Below the pieces are notes generated by a model. It saw only the letters and a list, made by a program, of their open reading frames with translations. It made no database searches and was not told the DNA's origin. This document shows, one piece after another, positions 17,937 through 27,899 of a stretch of DNA of 27,899 bases. How positions within the stretch are numbered: the first letter of the stretch is position 1; the number at the start of each line of letters is the position of its first letter. Made by a program: the position numbers and the translations under genes. Source of the DNA: Diphasiastrum complanatum (Eukaryota > Streptophyta > Lycopodiopsida > Lycopodiales > Lycopodiaceae); contig MU836505.1 in NCBI GenBank assembly GCA_029204225.1, positions 1-27,899 of the forward strand. The letters run 5' to 3'.

Positions 17937-18600
17937 AGCTATGGACAGAGAGTATTCCTCTCTGATCAAGAACCAGACGTGGTCACTAGTCGAAGCTCCT
18001 ATTGGCTGCAATATCATTGATTGCAAATGGATCTTCAAGATCAAATACAATGCCAATGGAGCAATTGATCGAAGGAAGACAAGACTGGTAGCACGAGATT
18101 CACTCAGATCCTGAACGTCACTACAGCGAGACTTTCAGTCCAGTAGTCAAACATTCATTGATCCGAACGCTCATGTCTTATGCTGCATCTATTGACCTCG
18201 AAGTACATCAACTTGATGTGCAAACAGCCTATCTGAATGGAGTTATACAAGAAGATATCTACATGATCCAGCTCGAAGGATACGTTCTGGAAGGTATGAA
18301 GAATCATGTCTGTAAACTCCACAAAGCACTGTATGGCTTGAAACAATCTGCCAGAGCTTGGTTTCATAGGATCAACACATTCCTCATCGAACAAGGATTC
18401 AAACCAAGCACTGCTGATTGCAATGTCTATTCCAAGTCAGTGTAGCAATCCTTTATTATCATCACCTTATACGTTGATGATACGTTGCTCTTCAACAACA
18501 ATACCAATTTGGTCAAGGATTCTAAACAGATGCTGTTTTCAGAGTTCGACATAAAAGGTATATTCACAATGTTCTTAACAAATACAATCTAATGAATTGT
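17937..18600 (+). pseudogene. Copia reverse transcriptase remnant
   Basis: The segment reads EAMDREYSSLIKNQTWSLVE, then CKWIFKIKYNANGAIDRRKT. A frame change follows, then SLIRTLMSYAASIDLEVHQL, DVQTAYLNGVIQEDIYMIQL and KALYGLKQSARAWFHRINTF. After a TAG comes the catalytic LYVDD at 18467-18481. This is the copia RT order. Just after EFDIK (about 18557) the sequence jumps to YIHNVLNKYNLMNCKLAHSP, so the intervening LGE..YFLGIEI region has been deleted. The RT is inactive. Confidence 0.88.
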
Positions 18601-18950
18601 AAATTAGCTCACTCACCGATGGATCCAGGCCTGCATTTGTCAAAGAACCAATGTCCCCAAACCAAGCAGGAAGAGGATCTTACTGTTAGCACTAATAGCT
18701 ATGCATAAAAGTCTTCCAACAAGCAAAACATAACAACTTCTGTTAGAGGAGCGACAGGCTGCCAATGTTCGAGACACCGACTCACTCCAAACAAGAGAAA
18801 ATTACAAATACAAATGCTCTCAGTTCTTCCATTTCTGACTGTCCCATTGTCTTCGCCGATTGCTCATCGAATGATTTGAATTCTATGATCTGTAGTCATT
18901 GCAAATTTTTGCAAGCTAGCCACAAAGGTGTTAGATTATTCTCCTACTAA
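18560..18950 (+). pseudogene. Copia RT end, RNase H scrap and 3' remainder
   Basis: After the deletion, MDPGLHLSKNQCPQTKQEED matches the copia linker before RNase H, but most of the RNase H domain is missing; only KSSNKQNITTSV (near 18700) resembles its WSSKKQ..ALSTCEAE block. The following frame (18765-18950) has no recognisable domain. Confidence 0.6.
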
Positions 18951-19082
18951 TTGACTAATCGACATTTTAATCTTCATCCAACTCATTATCTAGACCTACA
19001 CTTTTTTTTGTGTTTCTACACAGTTTGCAAAACTACTCGAAAATGGCTCACAGGTGGTCCCGACATTTATTGACATCATCGA

Positions 19083-19172
19083 CAAACTTCGAAGACTTCG
19101 GGCACTTTGATGACTTCAGAGACTTCGACTACTTTGAGAACTTCAACCACTTCGGAGACTTTGGCTACTTCA
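19083..19172. repeat. Period-9 minisatellite, ten copies
   Basis: Ten consecutive 9-mers follow the pattern NNACTTYRN (CAAACTTCG, AAGACTTCG, GGCACTTTG, ATGACTTCA, GAGACTTCG, ACTACTTTG and so on). The ACTT core is kept in every copy and the first two bases vary freely. The array lies about 190 bp upstream of the TATA box, where LTR enhancer repeats are common. Confidence 0.88.
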
Positions 19173-19363
19173 GCCATGTCGATTAATTTTTGACAGTTAA
19201 TGTTCCACTCGTCTTGAAGCTAAAGACTTGCCCTAATCTTATAGCAAGTAAATTTCCAAGAATTACCAATTGGATGGATGCCAGCTCACTATGGCCCACT
19301 GGCCATTATGATTTATGACCTAATTAGTCGTCCTACTATTGGACGTTGTCGCATTTTGCTTAG

Positions 19364-19371
19364 TATAAATA
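19364..19371 (+). promoter_or_regulatory. TATA box in the LTR-like block
   Basis: TATAAATA preceded by TTAG and followed after about 30 nt by a CTACTTTTAAC start-like region. It fits an LTR promoter. Confidence 0.5.
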
Positions 19372-19721
19372 GCTGCTCATATTTCTACTTTTAACAATGC
19401 GATCAAGAGATTAGCAATGTCTTTGAAGCATAGTTAGCATCTCTCTCAAGCTTTCAAGCTTGAACACTCGAGCATTCTAGTTCAATTCTTTAGAGTTGAT
19501 TCAGAGTTTGCTATTTCGCTTACTACTTATTAGCAGAAGTGCTTAATTCAGACAAAGTTACAGTTACTCAGAGATAGCTCAGAGCACGCGACTTTGATCC
19601 GCAATTCTTTGTGCTCATTTCCATTCTGATTTGTTTCTTTTACTGAATCAATCTATCCTTTATTGCGTTCAGTATCATGTCAGTATGCATGCATCTTTGT
19701 AATTCTTTTGTAACTGATAAT

Positions 19722-19912
19722 TGTTAGGGACTTTTTCGACAGGGAATTGGTCCCGCCAGAAAGCCCCAGCCAGGGAAAGGGCCCACACTGCCCTTATGCA
19801 AATGACCAGGGTCAATTACCACTTCCAACTCTGTCATCCTAGTCACCCCGTACTCCCCAATCAATGAGGGTTTCCAGGCTCTCAGAACTATGATTATAGA
19901 GAGAGGTTGCTA
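19722..19912 (+). repeat. Dispersed TGTTAGGG repeat, copy B
   Basis: This copy starts TGTTAGGGACTTTTTCGACA and aligns throughout with 11876-12066, sharing GGAAAGGGCCCACACTGCCC-like and CACCCCGTACTCCCCAATCA blocks and the CCAGGCTCTC end. It lies directly upstream of the AT tract and the unrecognised frame, so it may be the 5' LTR or edge of the element that encodes that frame. Confidence 0.75.
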
Positions 19913-19991
19913 TCTTCACTTCTTGCTCTTGCCATTGTTCAGAATAAGTTCAATGTGCAAACTAATTATATCCACATTGTTACAAGATCTT

Positions 19992-19993
<2 letters not shown>

Positions 19994-20046
<53 letters not shown>
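19994..20046. repeat. (TA)n microsatellite
   Basis: About 26 uninterrupted TA dinucleotides. Confidence 0.97.
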
Positions 20047-20048
<2 letters not shown>

Positions 20049-20050
20049 TA

Positions 20051-20691
20051 GAGTATTTAAAAACATTTGAAAACGATATTTTTCCTACTCTGGATGAGTC
20101 TCAAAATAAGTTAGAATCAATCAACATTTTTGATGTTAAAGAAGTTGTTCCTAGCCCTAATCCAATCCCTTCCAGATTCTCCAATCGAATATTATTCCCT
20201 GATCTATGGGAAATCTACACGGATTGGGAAGCTAACTATTCTCGTTATTTGGAGGAAGTTAAAGAAAACAATATACTTTGTTCCACTAATCCAATAACTG
20301 GACCATACTATACTTATAGTCATGTAAATATTTGTTCTCTCATTTCCTATGCACTCCTATGTATTCAACAATTGTACATTAAAGAGAAATTTCTAGAATA
20401 TACCTATGCAGCCCTCTCACTAACTGTCCCTTCTAATGAGATGTCTGAAATCTTGTCTGAGGATAGCTGGTATACTCATCTTGTAAATAATACATTGATC
20501 GACAACATTCTTGCACCATTGGGCAATCGTGGAATAGGAGGGTATCCAAGTTTATCTTTATACAGAGGAATAAGTATTTCCTTGCTACAAAAGGGATGAC
20601 TCTCGAACAAGTTAATGAAGGAAATGAAGCTCGAGCAAAAGCCATTTTCCATAGAAAGCCAGCCAACAAGAAGCGACAAAGGCAAATGTGA
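20051..20691 (+). CDS. Unrecognised ORF of about 180 codons plus a basic tail in another frame
   Basis: After the TA tract a plus-strand frame stays open for 182 codons to TGA 20597-20599, unlikely by chance in AT-rich DNA. It includes FENDIFPTLDESQNKLESIN, FPDLWEIYTDWEANYSRYLE, a hydrophobic helix-rich stretch (ICSLISYALLCIQQLYIKEK) and LAPLGNRGIGGYPSLSLYRG. The TGA overlaps an ATG (ATGA) opening a 31-codon frame, MTLEQVNEGNEARAKAIFHR then a basic RKPANKKRQRQM end, which looks like the same protein's C-terminus after a slip. I recognise no family. A structural (gag- or capsid-like) protein of a mobile or virus-derived element is possible but unproven. The frame can be traced upstream through the TA repeat to 19907, but the true start is unclear. 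Confidence 0.4.
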
Positions 20692-21461
20692 GAAATTTGT
20701 TTGCGAGCCGCTACATAGTTGAGGAAGGGGATATGTGGAGCCTCATGATCCCACATTATCCAAAGCTATTGTTTTATATTGTAATTTTTTTAAATTTTTA
20801 ATACATGTAAATATGCTATAGTGCCTAAATTCATGTAAAGGCCTATTTGCATCTTGTAAATTTATTTTTAGGTTAGAACTCGCGACGTTTTATGCAATGT
20901 TCTATAGAGACACATTACCGGATCCCAACCGACATCTTAACGGTTGGTGAAAGACATTCAGGCTAGTGATCATTCCTATAAGGTCGACACTCCGTGCCAT
21001 TGTACACACACATATTTGAGTATCAATATAGAGAAGAGAGCCAGTTTCTATAAGCTTGAGCATTCTTTCCCTCTGCCATCTCTTACAACATTACTTCTTA
21101 TCAATTGAGCGAATACACTCTGAATGTTTTGTAACTACTTGTGATACTTGTCCGTCTGTGTCACGCATAACTTTCATCTTTTACAAAATTTCAGTTACTC
21201 TAATGTGGATTTTCAAGCGTCACCATAGAGCGACAATTCTAACTAATGTGTGCAGGGAATTAGCCAAAGTTGATAAGCATAACTATAAGCAGGACTTCTT
21301 TCAATTCTGAATGAGCTATGTGTTCAGATAATGAACTTGTCTAATGCTATGTTTTGTTTGCTTTCGGTGATAAGAACTAATTATCTATGTTCGATTAAGG
21401 GGGGTTTGTGGTGTAGTTCTTGCATATTATCTTACAACCATGTTCTTGATGTTCTTGGGAT

Positions 21462-21503
21462 GTCCAAGAATCAAAAGACTGGTTGGTTTCTTGATTCTTG
21501 GAC
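21462..21503. repeat. Perfect 13-bp inverted repeat (hairpin)
   Basis: GTCCAAGAATCAA (21462-21474) pairs with TTGATTCTTGGAC (21491-21503) across a 16-nt loop. Confidence 0.85.
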
Positions 21504-21879
21504 TTAAAAAATGTTGTAGATTAGTTTTTTGTTTAAGTTTTGTGGATTAATGCAGGTGTAGCTTAGTTGTAGAATGTTTAGATTCTGATTGTAACTCATT
21601 TTAGAGTAGGTAGTGTAGAAATTGTTGAACGTTCATTTGGGCTGCATGTTGATCTATGAATGAATATTCATGGCTTTCATCTCTGTTTGAGTGTGAGTGC
21701 TTTCAAGAGAGAACGACCTTGAGTGTCCTCTGACAGGCAGGACAATATTACAACGATAATTCGTCCATTTTGCCTGGTTTGAGCATTGTAAAATCAAGAA
21801 AACATCTATAAATGCCCAATGAGCCTGGTAACAGGTAGAATTGGTTCTATGAACAAGACGTAAGAGAAAGAATCAGTAA

Positions 21880-21906
21880 ACAGATCCTCCTAAGCAGAGG
21901 ATCTGT
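21880..21906. repeat. Perfect 10-bp inverted repeat (hairpin)
   Basis: ACAGATCCTC (21880-21889) pairs with GAGGATCTGT (21897-21906) across a 7-nt loop. Confidence 0.85.
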
Positions 21907-23912
21907 AACCAAGCACCAGCCCCTCATTCACACTTAGACTCCCTCCTAAATAGCTTGCAGCCAGATCCAGAAAGCACCAGCCAAACACCACTCTCTCCAA
22001 TTCCAGAATGCTCTAGCTGCTTGCCGCTCTCTCCTCCATGACCATACATGTTATTACTTTGATAACAAGTTGCATCCCCTCAATGGTGTTGTAGGACTTG
22101 CTCTGATCTAGTTTTTATCTATTCCATTATAGACTCCCTTTAATTGGTAAGTTAATACATAAGTTGCAAAAAAAAAAAATAGCTCAACTCTCATGTAACA
22201 TGTAGAAAAATGCACTTATTATGTCTTTTAGTACTATACATGTAAACCCACCACTAACTATAATCATGGTAGCCTCTACCTAACATGTTCTATGAGCACA
22301 AATATGCATTGTTTAGATATTCATATGTTTGAGACATTTTCTTAGTGTGCTTATGATTTTGTTTGTTCTATGATGAAAAATGCTAGACTGTGTAAGTAGG
22401 TGATATAAATAGTTATAATACTTCCATTGAATAATTGCAAATCCATTTTCAAGGTAAACATGATGAAATGTTAGTTGTTACTATTGCCAACTCAAATTAA
22501 AGGGCAAATCATGTTGCTAGTGGGACCATTCAAATAGAAAGATAAAGGATATTACTACTCAATGTCAACATCCAACATTCAGGAATATGATCTTCAATAA
22601 AATTGGTAGGTGATGATCTTGTTGAGTATCATGAGAAGCTACATATATAGTTGTCGGTCATATAGAAACAACAATCAAAAGTCGCACTAGATAAGCAAAA
22701 AAGTTAGTGTGTGAGTCAAAACATCATGAATACAATTCAAACTATATTGTTTATTCTCTATATAAGTTAAACTCTAATGATTATTTTGTATAAACTTGTC
22801 ACATATAAAAGGAACTTTGGACACAATAATTTAGATAAATACAACAAATTTAAATTTAGTTTCTAAACTTCTAGATCAATGGTGAGTCAGAGAATCTTAA
22901 TTCAATATCTCAAAGCGATATGGCATGATTGGTTATTAGTACCTTAGTATAGTAGCTTAAGTGTCCCAAAGGTGGCTTGCATATTTTACTAGTATCAACC
23001 AAAAGTGGTCCCTTTTCATGTTCATTGTATAAACAACATGTGAAGAGCCATATGATTCTTAACACACTTTGAGGCATTAAAATTGTCTTCCATTGCATAC
23101 TTTTGCATCCTCAATTTATTGATGGCATGGATATATTACTACCAACTATATCCTTTTGACTACCTATTGATGCCTTTAGTTGAACAAAAGAATATATCTT
23201 TTTAAAGTTACAACTTCTAATTGATATACATTCTACTTGTGGGAACAATTATTGCATTAGAGATGCTAATGGCCAAAATAAGGTGATATAAATTAGATTG
23301 TTTGTGTTGCTTAATACAGAAAGTATTGACGCTTGAAATGTTGATACACCATCATTCATTTCAAAAAATGTCTACAAGTATTGTATTTTGACCTTGAACT
23401 GAGTGTAAGTTACATATCTTTTGCTAGCTTTGTACTAGACCAAATCAATACCAATACAGTAATGACAATATGCAAAATGTACAAAAAGATAGAGTTCATG
23501 CTAGTGAGTGATTCATGACGATAGGCCTCAATTAGTTAGTGCTATGTATTTCCTCATCAAAACACATGGAAAGGAGGCCTCTAGCATTCATGCATATGAT
23601 CAAGGACACAAAAGTGATTCCCAACATGACTTATCCGGCTAGGCATAAGGATCGTTCTCTCTTGCCAACAAAAAATTTCTTGTTTTGGGTGGTGAGTATT
23701 GCCCAAAGCAAATTAACCTTAGACTGTCATCCTTCCTAGTAAGAGGCCCCTTTACCTAGTAAGGGTAGTCACTAAGTTTAGTCCATGTTTGAATTTTGTA
23801 GAGTTTTAGAGAACCAACTATTGAGCAACATTGTAAGAAAGACATGAGTAGTGGTTTCAGTTTTCGCATGCCATAGGGGGTTTGAAGTCATTTACAAAAG
23901 GCCATTTTGTAA

Positions 23913-24024
<112 letters not shown>

Positions 24025-24283
24025 ACAAGACAATAACAAAGTGTTATGTCCTTGGCTTGTGTGATAGTCCACTATAAGTTGAAAAAAAGTGTGGTTGGAA
24101 AGAAGGGGGTAACGGGGGGGGGGACTATTTGTGAACGTCACTACATGTTAAGAGATTAGGATTTGGGGGAGTTTCCAAATGTCGTCATAATGAAAATCAA
24201 GGTATAAGACTGTGTGATGTGAAATAGTAAGAGAATAGCGCTAAGAAGAGCTACTTTCTTGGTTGTGAAGAAATAGGTTATGC

Positions 24284-24553
24284 TTGAAAGTTGAAGTGAT
24301 AAGTGTGGCCTATATTGATGATGGAAGAGACAATTTTGGGATTGAGTGGTGTTCTCCTTGGGATGTTATAATTTTTTTTAAAGCTTATGCATGGGATGAC
24401 ATGAGGGATGAGACACCCACGTTTCTCTACATAGAGCTAGAGGACCATTACCAGATTATGAAGGATGAGGTTGCCTTTGAATATAAAAAATGTATTGTAG
24501 AGAGTGATGTTAAAAAGGTTGTTCAAGGGGGTATCATATTTAGGAAAGGATGA
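24284..24553 (+). other. Unrecognised 89-codon frame, possible coding remnant
   Basis: The frame has no early ATG (it opens at TTG) and reads ISVAYIDDGRDNFGIEWCSP, then AWDDMRDETPTFLYIELEDH, ending FRKG before TGA. Its composition is protein-like, with mixed charged and aromatic residues, but I recognise no family and see no splice sites or neighbours that support it. It could be a chance frame or a decayed exon. Confidence 0.2.
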
Positions 24554-24559
24554 TGTCCA

Positions 24560-26168
24560 TTGAAACTTTACCATGAACAAAGATTTGAAGTGTTTCACAA
24601 TGAGATCCATGAAGGTTTTGGACCACAAAGCTAAGGGAGCACTTACATACGTTTAATCATCTACTTAAATCATATCAAAGATTTTAGATGTAATAGAGTT
24701 AGCTAGAAATTGTGGACATCTGTAAATACACCAAGATATAGAAAAAAAAAACTAAAACTTAATGTTCACATGCATGCCATGTGCCATCATAGCCTGAATA
24801 AATGATTGATACAATGGTCACTTCCTCTCACATTGTCTATCTATATCATAATGCGAAAAAAAGAAATTAAATAGTAGGCTAAATGTCCCTACAACTAGCA
24901 CTATGATTTTTAATGAGAAAGAAATGGAGATATTATGTCTTATCAATTTTAAACAGTAAACATGTCAACTCTTCAAAATGATATTTCACATTTTGACTGA
25001 TGATGTACACAAAAAAAAAGATCAATAACAAGAGATTGACACCAAGCTTGAATATTAAAAAAAAAAATTCAATGATCAAGTAACAAGGATTTTATGCTTA
25101 GCTTTTATGAATGTAGAAAAAAGGGAAAAAGAGAAAAAGGTAAAGACTCCACAAAATGTTAATGAGAAGACCAAAGAAAGTGCTACATAATATGTATGAA
25201 AAGGACGTATTGAGATATGACTGGTTGCGCAAGAAAGTACACATACATGAGACATTTTCAAAAGGGATATTGAGAGTAGGACATAGCACTATCTACTTTT
25301 TCTAAAATAAATGCAAAAGGGAGTTGTTTGGTACTTATAGTAAAGAACTACTACACTACCACCAAAGGCCTTGGAACTCGTACAACTTGAAAGATGATTT
25401 GGGGTTCCTTTAAAAATCTTTGTATGTAAATTAAATGATAGCCTTTTGATATAAAGATGGGAATTCCCCATAGAAAAACTTAATATATTTCTCTACTCCA
25501 ATACTAATAATCTACAAAAATTTATATCAACATGCTTGTGAAAAAGCATTATGAATTAAAAAAATAAGAAACAAATAAAACCACACTCATGAAAATTATC
25601 AATGGATGAATAAGAAGTGGAATTAGATGAGCAAATGGTATTTATTGAATGGAATAGTTACCCATCCAAGAAAGTTGTTGAAGTAGTCAACTTCATGTTT
25701 TAAATTAAATGGCTATGGTGGAGAACTAGAGCATTTTCAAGGAGAGTAAGTTCAATTGCCACCTAAGCAATCAACTCCCATTTCACAAAAAGTGATATGG
25801 CATGAAGCCAAATATTCAAATGCCACATATATGATAATGAAAGTAATTAAAGGTAAACATTTATGTGTTTATAAGTAGAAAAAAATGCACACCAACTCGT
25901 TGAGATGGCAAACAATGTGAATGATAAGCATGAGAAAAGGGTGGGTTAAATGTAAAATGTCTTATATCTTGATAAAATCATTATAGACAATAGGAGAAGA
26001 AATTGATAATAACTATAAAAGATAGAGAGTTTAGTAACATAGTTGAAGAAACACTTAAAAAAAGATGGATGGTATGAATAGAAAAGAGTAAGCTCTCTAG
26101 ATCAATTATCATACTATGAAATATATATATAGATGTACAAGAGTGTAGAGTCAAACATTAAAAGGACC
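24560..26168. other. AT-rich stretch, nothing recognised
   Basis: Many A-runs and stops lie in all six frames; the longest frames are about 60 codons and none resembles a known protein. Confidence 0.55.
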
Positions 26169-26432
26169 TACTTATTTTACCATGTTTTTTTTTTTTTGAA
26201 AAGCTAACCGTAGATTAATGACTTTATACAAAGTACAAGCTAAGAAAGCAACAACTTGCAGAAGCAATAGTTTATCAACAAAGGGGGAGATGACACAATT
26301 GATAGTCCCAAAATTCCCTGCTATTTCTATCTAACCAAATGTTTCTAAGTGTAATAAATCTAATGCATTGCCAGCCACATCATAAAAAGTAATATCATTC
26401 AGCAACAAATCAAGTTTACTTATTTTACCATG
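26169..26432 (-). mobile_element. 5'-truncated L1-type LINE with 16-bp target-site duplication
   Basis: TACTTATTTTACCATG occurs exactly at 26169-26184 and 26417-26432. Between them, the plus strand starts with 13 T (26185-26197), so the insert has a poly(A) tail on the minus strand. Its minus-strand body contains the frame GWQCIRFITLRNIWLDRNSR (26376-26308 region), which matches the ..W.IW..RN.R.F end of plant LINE polymerase proteins (the zf-RVT region), then a 3' UTR. Target duplication, poly(A) and 5' truncation are the hallmarks of target-primed reverse transcription. The identical repeats suggest a relatively recent insertion. Confidence 0.85.
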
Positions 26433-27609
<1,177 letters not shown>

Positions 27610-27899
27610 TTTCTCCCACACTTGTACACTATTTATAATAGTTCTATGCCTTATTTTGAATCTTAGTTTCCCTCCATAGAAACTTCTAGATCAAAAACCC
27701 TATCAACAATACGACTAGATTCAATGTATCTATCATTCAATTTGAATGTGTACAAACTCGACCTACTACATTTCCTTCATTTTTAAAAGTGGTAATTCAA
27801 AAACATTTAGACTAAAATAACTTTGAAATGTCCTATCTCTAAGTCTAAAATGCAAAGTGGCCTCAATTGCCAAATACAAAAGATCAAACTAGTTGACAA

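Larger units (their letters stand above)
16408..18960 (+). mobile_element. Degenerate Ty1/copia retrotransposon internal region
   Basis: The plus strand carries copia pol in its usual order: end of protease, GAG-pre-integrase, integrase, RT, and a scrap of RNase H. Several frameshifts and stops break it, and it has an internal deletion. Gag and the protease active site are missing: the first recognised codons begin just after the CA/CG tract. No 5' LTR is seen. The integrase-before-RT order separates it from gypsy. Confidence 0.88.
18930..19720 (+). mobile_element. Probable copia 3' LTR
   Basis: TGTTAGATTATTC at 18930 is a typical copia LTR start, directly downstream of the pol remnant. The block holds no coding frame, has a repeat-rich U3-like part (19083-19172), a TATA box (TATAAATA at 19364-19371) and a downstream R/U5-like region up to the next TGTTAGGG repeat. 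There is no convincing polypurine tract, and no second LTR to compare, so the limits are approximate. Confidence 0.45.

Noticed and set aside
20925-20947. CCAACCG..CGGTTGG hairpin
   Set aside because: Seven base pairs only; expected often by chance.
21056-21310. 84-codon plus-strand frame
   Set aside because: No recognisable domain; length is within chance expectation.
24114-24123. Run of ten G as a quadruplex or regulatory site
   Set aside because: A single G run without further G tracts nearby; likely a homopolymer slip, nothing else supports a function.

Overview
This window looks like nuclear DNA from a land plant with a large, repeat-rich genome. The evidence is GT-AG introns, plant-type transposable element families (hAT, Ty3/gypsy chromovirus, Ty1/copia, an L1-type LINE, CACTA-like pieces), very long CT/GA microsatellites, and a plant-type DUF455 (HI_0077-like) gene fragment. 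Gene density is very low. A fern, other seedless plant or gymnosperm would fit, but the sequence does not settle the lineage.

Layout. Positions 1-4050 (minus strand) hold a GC-rich hAT-type DNA transposon: BED zinc finger, DUF659/transposase core, hAT dimerisation region and an acidic C-terminal tail. The frame is open at position 1, so the element runs off the left edge. Its right end carries five GGTACCGCGGTACC-type palindromes (3967-4048). From about 4470 to 6830 lies a decayed chromovirus Ty3/gypsy element on the minus strand (end of RT, RNase H, integrase, chromodomain). It is interrupted by an LTR-like block, and a 60-70 bp piece of it reappears inverted. At 7622-8505 are the last two exons of a DUF455 ferritin-like protein gene, the only host-type gene I can support; its upstream exons are not visible. 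From 8506 to 14300 the sequence is AT-rich and mostly unassigned, with a dispersed TGTTAGGG repeat, a tRNA-like B box between direct repeats, and a cluster of GTGGAT..ATCCAC palindromes.

A small copia RT fragment (14340-14465) precedes a 160-bp CT tract. Minus-strand coding remnants at 14925-16200 look SET-like followed by DUF4216-like (CACTA). After a second CT tract and a 51-nt alternating purine-pyrimidine tract comes a Ty1/copia element on the plus strand (16408-18960), broken by frameshifts and stops. It is followed by an LTR-like segment with a period-9 minisatellite and a TATA box. A second copy of the TGTTAGGG repeat, an AT tract and an unrecognised 180-codon frame (20051-20691) follow. 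The rest (20700-27899) is AT-rich with little coding signal, apart from a 5'-truncated LINE with a perfect 16-bp target-site duplication (26169-26432) and two long GA tracts.

The genes do not form a pathway. The window is a nest of transposon remnants around part of one host gene. The best candidates for something undescribed are the unrecognised frame near 20.1-20.7 kb, the SET-like/DUF4216-like coding remnant near 15-16 kb, and the palindrome-studded hAT terminus. I see no convincing new multi-gene system.
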